Source of the DNA: Euglena gracilis | Lineage: Eukaryota; Euglenida; Euglenophyceae; Euglenales | Direction of reading: 5' to 3' | Length of the DNA: 64,000 nucleotides | NCBI GenBank assembly: GCA_039621445.1 | Contig: CP154956.1 | Location: 34,383,437-34,447,436, forward strand | Shown here: piece after piece, positions 19,031 through 27,946 of the stretch | How positions within the stretch are numbered: the stretch's first letter is position 1 | Layout: every line of letters begins with the position of its first letter | Made by a program: the position numbers and the translations under genes | Notes under the pieces: model-generated | The model's input: the letters and a program-made list of their open reading frames with translations, nothing else | The model's database searches: none | Told to the model about the DNA's origin: nothing

Positions 19031-19694
19031 AATAGTTGCAGTACACCGTCACCTCAGATGCCAGTAACAAAGGATGGGGGGCAGTTCTCACACAAAGCAA
19101 TCAGGAACTCCCGACATGTGCAGCACAGTGGGAAACAAAAGACAGGAAAGTACACATCACCACCAAGGAAGCGCTGGCATGCACAAAGGCAATACAATTC
19201 CTCCTCCCACACATTCCAAACGGCTGCACACTAACAATTCAAACAGATGCTTCCAGCTCAGCCTGGTGCTGGAAGGAATGGTCAAAAATGCCAACCATCA
19301 ACCAACCAATTCTTCAACAACTGGGGGCACTGCACAACAAGAACATTTACCCCAACCCCACACACATTACTGGGCAAACCAGCGAAAGGGAAGACTGGCT
19401 CTCCAGAACTCCCGACCTCAAAAATTATGCTCTGGTCTTGAAACATTTCAAATTTTACCACCAGGTGGACCTGGCCGCCAATTCCCACAATCAAAAAATG
19501 AAAAAAATATGAACCCCCACTCCCTGGGTAATGCTTGGGACTTGGACTGGGGAAAATTACAGAGCAGGGTTAACCTCCCTGAGATGACATCCCCAGAACC
19601 CTGAGGAAAATCCAACAGGAGCATGCCCTTTGCCTGGTTTGCCTGCCAGTTTCGAAACCAGAACACTGGTGGAGGGTTCTGACCAATCCAGTGT
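19031..19694 (+). pseudogene. pol: Element D pol tail: RNase H and DAM-like domain
   Basis: The fragment opens inside a retroelement RNase H: SDASNKGWGAVL, KEALACTKA, QTDASSSAW and HITGQTSEREDWLSR. The start is truncated at the junction with B2 (first codon TTG, no ATG). Immediately after, at about 19460, a DAM-like methylase begins (HQVDLAANSHNQKM), as in DIRS-type Pol. After a shift in an A-rich run near 19510 it continues as WDLDWGKLQ, with NLPE where the NPPF motif is expected. After another shift near 19583 it reads DDIPRTLRKIQQEHALCLV and ends in VLTNPV. The final TAA (19692-19696 region) lies inside the first bases of the LTR. No integrase follows, so Pol order must differ from family A. 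Confidence 0.7.
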
Positions 19695-19806
19695 AAAGGG
19701 GTCCTAACCCAAAATTTGGCCAAAATTTGCCTGACACGGGCCGAAAATCACTGAAATACCACCTTTTGGTTTTCAGTCGAATTTAACCTAGGGAAAAGAT
19801 TATGGT
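19692..19806 (+). repeat. Start of element D LTR
   Basis: About 115 bp starting TGTAAAGGGGTC match 35999-36117 with few differences (shared tails such as aaataccaccttttggtttt). It directly follows a purine-rich stretch (ggtggaggg) and the pol stop, so it looks like the start of a 3' LTR. Its right end is undefined. Confidence 0.6.
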
Positions 19807-20349
19807 TCGGCTTGAAGGCCTGAACTCAATATTTGACCTTGCTGGGCCGATTCTTTGAAATTTTCAAGATCGGCCGACCAATTTTCCACAGTAGGATTTG
19901 CCATTTTTCCCTAATTAACCTAAGAAAGTCCCCACTCGAACCCACCAATTTCAAACTCAATCTCACACACAGGGTTCTTTGCCCACACCCATGCACTTGA
20001 GAATACTACAAAAAAACCAATTGTCTGTGCATGCAAGGTCCAGAATTGAAGAAAAAAATGAATTTCAAGATGCAAAGGCAAAAGTCCAAGGACAAAAAAG
20101 AAAACACTGAAAAGTTTGGCTTCGAAGCCCGGCGGTCGCCTCATCAAAAAGCCGAGGCCGAAGGATCCGCAAAACCACTCAACCAAGGAAGGGTTTTCAT
20201 GGAGGTCCTACCCGGATCCTCCGGCCAGAGCGAGGACCGCCAGCCAGCTGAAGAACAAGAAAGACAAAGAAAAAAGACAAGAAAGATTGAAGCTGAAGAA
20301 ACAAGTACATCATTGACAGCTGCAGCTGGTGGAGGGGGGCCCTGAAATG
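19807..20349. other. Unassigned stretch, possible rest of the D LTR
   Basis: No family could be assigned. It may be the remainder of the D LTR plus flank. An ATG-started open frame of 104 codons on the + strand (20031-20345) is very lysine- and glutamate-rich and has no recognised domain. I consider it unlikely to be a gene. Confidence 0.3.
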
Positions 20350-20423
20350 GCCCCCTGTTGTAATCGTGGTGCCCGCCCTGGAGTTTCCAGTCCCTCGGGG
20401 CCGGCACCCCGTTGCGTAGGATC
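20350..20423 (-). mobile_element. Leader fragment of a fourth family A copy
   Basis: Outside the 3' LTR of A2 is the family A leader, including the complete hairpin at 20368-20408. It matches the A1 leader up to the acaac before the gag start and then diverges. This means the LTR is shared with a further, almost wholly lost, element in tandem, as produced by recombination between LTRs. Confidence 0.7.
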
Positions 20424-20833
20424 TTTTACCCTGCCCAGGGTGTTTTCAATTCCCCTCGCGGCTTGTTTTAAAATTTGCATTTTCTTTTGTTTTGGTGGGT
20501 CTTTTTGGTCAAAACAGGTGAGTTGGGTGGCTCACACCTTTTCTTTGATAAAAAATCCACAAGACCAACAGCACAATACAAGCAATTCGGCAATTCCAAA
20601 ACCAGCACCAATGTAATGAACCACGTACTGTCCAGGTAAGAATGATAATTGATAACGAAGATAATTCACTTCTTGAACTTGAAACAGACAAAAACAAGAC
20701 AGAGCCCTGTGCAGACAAATGGGGTCAGCTGCTAATAATTCCTAATAAGATTTTCCTAATCCTAACTGCGGAGTCATATGGTTGGGTTGGGATAGGTTGT
20801 GTTGTTTTGGGCACTCAGCACCCCTGACTCACA
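20424..20833 (-). repeat. 3' LTR of A2
   Basis: A 410-bp LTR starting TGTGAGTC on the element strand. It belongs to a subtype shared with A3 (gataaaaaatccacaag), distinct from the A1 LTR at several short indels. Confidence 0.9.
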
Positions 20834-21986
20834 CTCCCCTTCCCGAAGGAGTTGTTTACAACTCTTCACGACTCCAACAGGAAGGGGTGCGGAGTGCACT
20901 CGTTGTGAGGAGAGGGCGAGCGAGGGGACCGTTGTGGTTCAGGGTCCCCCCCCCTCAGGGGGCTGTGCCGTTCAGGTTCGTTTTATGGCCGGGGGGCTGA
21001 GTCAAATGTTCTCCTTTGACAGTTGGGTCTGTGCGGGGTCTGGTGTGTTGTCCCCCCCCAGCCCGCCTCGGGCTGTTTGTCGTTGGGGGGGGGGGCAGGC
21101 GCCGTTGTGAACCAAGCGCCAGCCACGGTTAAATATTCAGGAAATTCTTATTCCCAGGTCAGGTGAGTTGTTTTGTCACGGTCAGGGTCCTAGACAGCCG
21201 TTTTCTGTTCGGTTAGCCAATTCGGTGCCTAGGCTTGGTGTCTGTTCGGTGGGGGGTGGGTCCAGCTGGGGTCTTCCAGCCCCCCCCCCCAGGCCAAGCT
21301 GTCAGGCTTTGGCCGGGGACGAATTTTAATAAAAATCAGGTGAAGGCTGGGTTTCGGTTAAAAATCAGGCTGGGTCAAGGACAATGTTTTTTTGTATTTT
21401 TGAATTTTTTTCTGGGGGGTAGGCTGGTTTGTGCGAGGTCAGGTGCCGTGGAGGATCCCTCGCCCCCCCCCCCAGGCCGGTGGCCCGGGGTCGGCCAGGT
21501 CTGCGTTTTTGGGTCAAATTCAGGTTCCCCTTCCACCGTTTGCCCAGTTTTGGCTGGCTGCCACGGTTGGGGTTGGGGGCTGGGTTTTTTTTTTTACAGG
21601 TAGGCTGTCCAGGTCCGGGGGGGAAGGTTCGTTCTCCACGGGGGGGTCCCAACCCACAACAACAACGATGAAGAATTGAAGAATGGCTTGATTGGTTGGC
21701 AGAAGAGAGGTGCTTGAGGTCAGTCAATTCGGGTCGGGTCGGGTCTTGTTCAGGTCCGTTGGGCTGGTTCTAGTTGGGCTGGCCAGCGGTTCGGGTTCAG
21801 GAGGGCTGGCCAGGGGGGGCTGCCCAAGCCCGTTTTGTCGTTTTGAGTCAGGCCGGTTTTGTCACAGGTGTGTAAGTTCAAGTCAGTCGAGGTTGGTATG
21901 GGTGGTAGGGTTGGGATGGCTTTGGGGTCGTTCGGGGTGTCGACGTGACGGTGTCTGTGAGGGGGCCCAGGGGTATGTGACATGTG
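20834..21986 (-). other. A2 3' untranslated region
   Basis: About 1.15 kb, homologous to 5361-6519, with the same polypurine tract next to the LTR and the same C/G homopolymers. No coding signal is seen. Confidence 0.75.
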
Positions 21987-24617
21987 TCACTCCATCCCAT
22001 CAAGCAACTCTCTCACATCCACGGCCAAGTCCCGTTCTTTGCAGTACTGGACCACATCTTCGTTTGTTCGGAGGAAGAAGTGATTCAGGGGTTCCCACTG
22101 AGTGTCGGATGGGTCCCAGTTTTTCCACTGAATCAAAAATTGAAGTTTTCCGTCTTTTCTGCGGTAGTTCAGCACTTTGTCAACCTCCCATTCGTCAGGT
22201 CCGACCTCCAACTCCTGTGCCTTGCCCGACCAAAAGTAGAGAGGGACAGGGGTTGTGTTGTAGAGGTCCTCCACGTGGGGTTTGAGTTGAGAACGGTGGG
22301 CAGGTTGTCGGTTTCCAGGTCGAAGTTCAACCACGTAGGAGTGTTGTCCCACTCTTTCCAACACCACTGCAGGTCCTTTCCACTTCGGTTCGAGTTTGTC
22401 GGTGCCAGGTTGTTTTTCGGGTTGATACCAGACTTTGGAACCGATTTCCAAGGCAGGTGGTTCTCTGCGGTTTTTGTTCACCGTTTCAGCCCGTTCACGC
22501 TGTTTTTCGTTCAGGACCAGGCTCACCCACTGGTCTTGTTCTTTCATCCTTTCCAAGAACGTTGTGGCCCCTTCCGCTTCCTTTTGTGGTTGGTATGGTA
22601 ATCCCGCCAACGGTCTGTGCCTGCCAAACACAATTTCGTACGGCGACAATCCCGTTTCACCTGGGACGTCGTGTAGGGCCCTCAAGGCGTTCGGTAGGAG
22701 TTCAACCCAGGGTACCCCTTTTTCAGCAGCCAGTTTTGCCAGTTTTCGGAGGACTTGTTGACCCGCTACCTCAGCCCGTCCGTTGGCTTGGTGGTGGTAT
22801 GCCTGCCCGTACGCCACACGGACCCCGTGGGCAGCACACAGTGTTTTCCACCAACCGGCTGTGAAGTGGGAGCCCCGGTCGGAGCTCACCACCGAGGGTA
22901 TCCCAAAAATTCCCCACTGTTTGTACACTTCCTTTCCAACCTTTTCTGCTGTGAGTCCCTTGGCCAGGTGGGGGGTTGCAACCATCCACCCACTCAGCCT
23001 GTCCACACACAACGCCAACGTGTCGTATTTTCTCCCTTCAAAGGTGGTTTCAGGTAGAGAGAACAAATCGATGGCAACACTGTCCATCAGGTGTGCAGGA
23101 ATCGGTGTCGGTTCGATGGGGCACTTGTATGGTAGGTGGCTGGGTTCTGTTGCTTGGCAGGTTTCACACATGGTCATCATTTTGCCTGTCAGTTTTTTTG
23201 CATCCTGGTGGTCCGCAAATGCAAACCACCTTCCCATCTGGTCCCACAGTCGGGCTGACCCTGGGTGCCCGGCTGTTTCGTGATGTTCCCGAATTACGTT
23301 TCCAGTCAACCCACTTGGTACACACAGGAGTCCGTTTTTGTAGAGCCTGCCGTTGTCGAATCGGTACCCGTCAGGCCAGTTTTTGATCCCCGTTCCCTTC
23401 AGGTCCTTGAGCACAGGTCCCCACCTTGGGCAGCTTTCGTACTCGTTCTTCCATTCCCTGTCCATCACCCCTTTCGGTTCCCCCTGTTGAAGCTCCGGGG
23501 CGTGCACTCCCGTTGATGGAGGTCCAACGGGTGTCCCCGTTGAGGATGACGCACCTTGCGCGTCCTGTTGTTTTGTTGAGTCTGTTGTTGTTAGGGGTTC
23601 CACAGGGTCCTCTTCCAGGGGTCTTCGCCTTGGTGGGTCTTCCTCAGTGGATGGTCCCTCGGCCGTGTTTGAATTTTCCGGGGTTTTGTTTTTTGGTTGG
23701 TCTGGTCGGATCAGGTTTCCTGCCTCATCCGTGGTCTCCCTTGGGGTTGCCTCAGCCAGTTTTTTGCTTGGTTCCACCACAGTCGTTTCCTTCACAACCC
23801 ATTTCTTTGTCGTTTTTGCAGGTTTTAGAGGTGTTTTTGAAATTTTTTGAGGGGTGTCATCATTTTCTGTTGAACCAGGCACTGTGGGCGAATCTTCACC
23901 CGTTTTGGCTCCCCCCCTTGTTGTGACGGCCACAGTGACGGGTTCTTGAAGCTGTTTTTGTGCCTGTGTCAGGTCTGCCACGTTGATCACCATACAAGTT
24001 TTCTGTTCCTTTTCCTCCTGTTTGATGATTTCTTTCATGAGTCGGTCGTCCTCCTCACTCCCGTGGATACTCACATCGGCGAATGCCTGTGAGGCGGGGT
24101 AGGCCCACCTACTCAAGGCATCGGCGACCGTGTTGTCTTTGCCAGGTACGTATGCAACGGTTATGTCGAACCGCGAAAGCAGTTCGTGCCACCTAGCCCT
24201 ACGTCCAGCTGGTCCACTGGGGGTGTCCAGCGCCTCCGTTGCCCATGCCCCAATGGATTTGTGGTCCGTCAACACCAGTACCGGTTGCATTCCTATCCAG
24301 GAAGCCCATTTTTGCAGGGCCAGGATCACTGCGTAGGTCTCCTTCTCCCTAGGAGACCACGAGCGAACCTGCCCAGGTGTCAGTTTTCGTGAACAGAAAG
24401 CTACGGGTACTGTTTTTTTGGTCATGGCTGTTGTTGGGTCTGGTTTTTCTGCAGTGTCCTCCGCAAATTGTTCCAGAGCCGCACCCACGGCTCTGCCACT
24501 TGCATCCACCCTGAGTATGAATGGTTTGTCTGGGTTCACCGTTTGCAGTTTCAGGCTTCCGAGCAGTTTTTCTTTGATGGTCTGGAAGGCTGTTCGTTCT
24601 TTTTCACCGAAAAACAC
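21987..24617 (-). CDS. pol: A2 pol: RNase H, integrase, chromodomain
   Basis: An uninterrupted 876-codon frame, closely similar to A1 6520-9420. RNase H begins at once (LRVDASGRAVGAAL, EKETYA, TDHKS, VADALSR). After the linker come the integrase HHCC site, IDLFSL, SSDRGSH and GRAEVAG, and the C-terminal chromodomain (WEVDKVL, IQWKNWDPSDTQWEP). It ends in TGA. The first codon is not a true start. The same frame continues upstream past a nonsense TAA at 24650-24648. Confidence 0.92.
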   Translation of the reverse strand: MFFGEKERTAFQTIKEKLLGSLKLQTVNPDKPFILRVDASGRAVGAALEQFAEDTAEKPDPTTAMTKKTVPVAFCSRKLTPGQVRSWSPREKETYAVILALQKWASWIGMQPVLVLTDHKSIGAWATEALDTPSGPAGRRARWHELLSRFDITVAYVPGKDNTVADALSRWAYPASQAFADVSIHGSEEDDRLMKEIIKQEEKEQKTCMVINVADLTQAQKQLQEPVTVAVTTRGGAKTGEDSPTVPGSTENDDTPQKISKTPLKPAKTTKKWVVKETTVVEPSKKLAEATPRETTDEAGNLIRPDQPKNKTPENSNTAEGPSTEEDPPRRRPLEEDPVEPLTTTDSTKQQDAQGASSSTGTPVGPPSTGVHAPELQQGEPKGVMDREWKNEYESCPRWGPVLKDLKGTGIKNWPDGYRFDNGRLYKNGLLCVPSGLTGNVIREHHETAGHPGSARLWDQMGRWFAFADHQDAKKLTGKMMTMCETCQATEPSHLPYKCPIEPTPIPAHLMDSVAIDLFSLPETTFEGRKYDTLALCVDRLSGWMVATPHLAKGLTAEKVGKEVYKQWGIFGIPSVVSSDRGSHFTAGWWKTLCAAHGVRVAYGQAYHHQANGRAEVAGQQVLRKLAKLAAEKGVPWVELLPNALRALHDVPGETGLSPYEIVFGRHRPLAGLPYQPQKEAEGATTFLERMKEQDQWVSLVLNEKQRERAETVNKNRREPPALEIGSKVWYQPEKQPGTDKLEPKWKGPAVVLERVGQHSYVVELRPGNRQPAHRSQLKPHVEDLYNTTPVPLYFWSGKAQELEVGPDEWEVDKVLNYRRKDGKLQFLIQWKNWDPSDTQWEPLNHFFLRTNEDVVQYCKERDLAVDVRELLDGME

Positions 24618-26765
24618 AGGTGTCAGGCTTCCTTTCTTCCCTTGTCCTTATTTTACCTTCAGTTTTTCCATTAGGTCCGCTGCCAATTCCGCGTACCCTG
24701 GGATGTATGAGGCGTAGTAGTTTGTGAATCCCAGGAATGCCCGCAGGGCTGTGACCGTTTTGGGTTCCTCTCATTTTTCCAAGGCCATCAGTTTCCCAGG
24801 TGCTGGTTTTCGTTGTCCACCACCAAGCACGTGTCCACAGAATTCCACCTCTTTCACAAAAAATTTGCATTTCTTGATGTCTGCCACGTGTTGCTGCTTT
24901 TTCAGTGCCTCCATCACTCTCCTGATGTCCTTGTCGTGTTCTTCGAGGGTTTTTTCTTCAGTTCCCTGCCATATGGTTCCTACGATTATGTCGTCCAAGT
25001 ATGGGTTTGCAATGTCCTGTACCTCCTCCAGGCTGTACTCGATCACCCTCTGGAAAATCGGTACACCGTTTTTCATTCCCATGACCACCGCTCTCCACTG
25101 TTTTGTTCCCTTAGGTGTGCTGCAGCAGGTGTAAGGTCTGGACTCTGTTCTCAGTGGCACCTGGTGGAAGGCGTCTTTGAGGTCCAGTACACTGTACAGG
25201 GCCCGTTGTCCTTGTTGAACTAGGATGTCTTCTATCCTAGGGAGGGGATGGGCGTCTGTGATTGTTGCCTCGTTCAGTGCTCTGAAATCCACCACCCCTC
25301 TCCATTTTCCACCTTTTTTGGCCACCACAAACGTGGGGCTGGACCAGTCACTCCTCCCGTCTTCCACTTTCAGGTCCCTAACCCATTCGTCCACCATGTC
25401 GATGAGTGCCTGTCGGCGTTCTCCTGTCATGTGGATGGGTCTTTGTTTTTTCGCCACTGTTCCAGGTTTCAGTTCGATTTTCTCATACCCCAGTGGTCCG
25501 CGTTCTGGGGGGTCTGGGTAGATTTTGTCTCGCAAGACCACTCCTTCATAGTCCTGCCGCAGTTTCTTCACCAGTTCAGCCACCTTTTCGCCTTGTGTTT
25601 CCTGTCCTTCTGGCACCACCACAACACCGTGAACCCTGTCAGATTTCTTTGCCAATTTCTAAAATTGTTTTGCCAGTGTTTCCAGCGTTGTTTCGTCTTC
25701 AAACAGTTTTTCCTCGTCCTGGCCCGCTTCAGCAGGAATCTGCGAATTCATTGCCCGCACTGCCGAAATGTTTTTCTGGAGTTGGTGTATTTTCCGTTCC
25801 CTGTGTTCTTGCTCCTTCAGCTGGTGCCAACTGGACAGCAGCCGCAGTGGTTCACCTATGAGGGCCAGTGATTGTAGGTGTGGGAAAACCCCCAGTTGGT
25901 GTTGTTCCATCCACGGATACGCGAGGATGGCATCCACTTGGATGTCGGCATCATGGAATGTTCCAATGGTGGACCATTCCCTTGTTCTGTCCGTGTTGTG
26001 CACCCGTGATGAAAACTGCAGTTCCAGTGTGACTTCGTGTAGTCCTCGTTCCATCCTTGTTCCGTCCGCTGTGATCAGGGCCAAGGGTTTTTGTGAACGT
26101 CTGAAGTTTTGTTGGGGAATCAGGTTCTGTTTCACCCGGTTTGCCTGTGCTCCCGTGTCGATCAGGGCCTGTAGGAACATTTTTTTGCCGTCCGGCAACA
26201 CAGCACGGACTTGAATGAGGAGTTGTTTTGCTTTCTTTCTGCTGATGACCTGTCCCAGCAGGAGTTTGGACACCGGTTCACACAGTCGTTTTGGAAGCCG
26301 AATGTTTTGGTCAGGTTCTGTTTTTTCAGTTGAATCTGGGTTTGGCTGTTGACCTGTCAGTTCTGGGCTGGGCTGTGAGAGCATGTTTTGTCGTGCCGTC
26401 TGGGCAGGGCTGGGCTGCTGCAGCGGTTGTTGCTGCGCGGCCTGGGCTTGGCTGGTTTGCCGTAGCCGTTCGCGGAACCCTGCCAGGTCCTGAATCAGAT
26501 GTTCTGGGATCCTGAATTTTTTGAAGGCTGGAATGTTGTGTTTGTTGCTGAGTTTCACCAGGTGACCACCACCGTTTGGGTCCAGGTTCTTGCACGTTTT
26601 CCCGTCACACCGTTTTGCTGGTACCTGCAGGATATCAGGGCTGCCCCAGATTCGTGTTGGTTTTTTGTAACCCCAGTCTGTGTATTGACAGTAATCCACG
26701 TCAATGTACGGGTACGGTTTCATGTAATCTCGTTTTCCCAGGTATCCGTACCTTGGGTTTTCCAA
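24618..26765 (-). pseudogene. pol: A2 pol: C5 methylase end, protease and reverse transcriptase with three stops
   Basis: One continuous frame is broken by TAG at 25661-25659 (CAG elsewhere), TGA at 24773-24771 (TGG elsewhere) and TAA at 24650-24648. The first 80 codons finish the C5 methylase (DVDYCQYTDWGYKKPTRIW). The protease follows (LIDTGAQAN), then the reverse transcriptase (SVLDLKDAF). The catalytic box reads YLDD instead of the YVDD of A1 and A3. Confidence 0.88.
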
Positions 26766-27281
26766 CCACCATTTCTACGGCTGCAGAAATTCCACAATTT
26801 CCAGGGCTTTCTTCGCAAGGCTGTCTCCTTTTTCCAGGTTTCTGGGTCTTGTCGTCAGGGCAATGCTGAATTCTGTGCAGGGAACCCCACACACCACCGT
26901 GTGGAATTCGCCAGGTCTGAAATGTTTTCTGAAGTCCCAGTCCAGCACCTCCACCTGATAATCCGCTTTCCACCTGGGGTCTGAATCCACTGTCACCACC
27001 TGGAAACACATTTTTTCATACACCTTGCTGACCCATTTTGTTCCACAGAACAGGTCCAGCATTTTTGGTTTTGGTTTTTCTGCTGTGGCCCGTTCTGGTG
27101 TCGCTGTGGCTGCCTCCTGCGGTTTTCTGATGTGTTTGTGTGGTTTTTCTGTCCCCAAATCGGGTTTTTGTTCACCATCCTCCACCTCGTCCTCCACTGG
27201 CGGGTACTCGTGGGCTGTGCCGAACCTCACCTTGGATGTCGGATGTAGGGGGGTAAAGTGTTTGTGGAAACCTGGTAGGTA
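26766..27281 (-). pseudogene. pol: A2 C5-cytosine methyltransferase, catalytic half
   Basis: The frame contains LDLFCGTKWVS and GVPCTEFS of a cytosine-C5 methylase and stops at TAG 26777-26775, just before WWLENP, where A1 and A3 have CAG. Upstream, TAG at 27284-27282 (AAG in A3) separates it from the DAM domain. Frame and spacing show that it was one polyprotein. Confidence 0.85.
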
Positions 27282-27943
27282 CTAGCACCGTGTTTTGTGT
27301 CCGCATACCAAAAACACTTCCACAGGCCACGGTGTATTCCTGCAGTTCTTGTCACCCTGTCCGAACAGTTTTGTTCCCGCTGGGATGAACATTGACATCA
27401 CTGCCAGTTTTTTGATTTCTCCGTACCATTTCCTGTGAACCCATCTGGGTACCATGAGGAGTGCGTGGGCCTCGTCTGTTTGAATTTTTCTCACCACCTG
27501 TGAAATTTTGCTGAATGGGGGGTTCATCCACAGCAGTTTTCCGTGCCAGTTTTTTCAAATGCGTCTGTGCCTTCTGGGCTGCCCGATCCCCACCATTGCG
27601 GGAATCTTTTGTTCTTTTCCGTTGCAAAGACATCCAGCTGGGGCTGGACCCCGAAGTGTGAGAGAATTTTTGTCATTTTATATTCCTTCACGTGGTAGTT
27701 TTCAGACACCCACCGTGAAGCTGCTCTGCCGAACCTGCAGCTGACCTGTTCCCGTTTCGGTTCTGGGCTGTGGATTAATTTTTTTGCCAGGATGTTTTTC
27801 TTTTGGGATTTTTTCTTACCTCCCTTACCCAGTGTGTATGACCGCTGCGGCTCTGAACCTGGTTCCCTTGTTTTATATTGTGGTTTCGGTTGTGCCTGCA
27901 GAGAGTCGCCCCTCTCGTCCCCTACCCTCAGGCCGCAGCCCCT
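27282..27943 (-). pseudogene. pol: A2 pol start: linker and DAM-like methyltransferase, frameshifted
   Basis: The frame opened by the gag TGA runs through a 78-codon linker into MTKILSHFGVQPQLDVFAT and is then lost by a one-base deletion near 27555, just upstream of the catalytic motif. The other frame carries MNPPFSKISQVV and FIPAGTKLFG before the TAG. A3 has the identical deletion at the same place, so it predates the two insertions or arose in a shared source copy. Confidence 0.82.
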
Positions 27944-27946
27944 TCA
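27908..27946 (-). promoter_or_regulatory. A2 gag-pol junction: in-frame TGA plus G-tracts
   Basis: The same AAG TGA AGG junction as in A1 and A3 (TGA at 27946-27944), with the four downstream G tracts unchanged and an open linker frame after it. Confidence 0.6.

Noticed and set aside
20031-20345. Small gene for a Lys/Glu-rich protein of 104 residues
   Set aside because: It has an ATG but no domain and no counterpart here, and it sits in repeat flank; composition alone can explain it.
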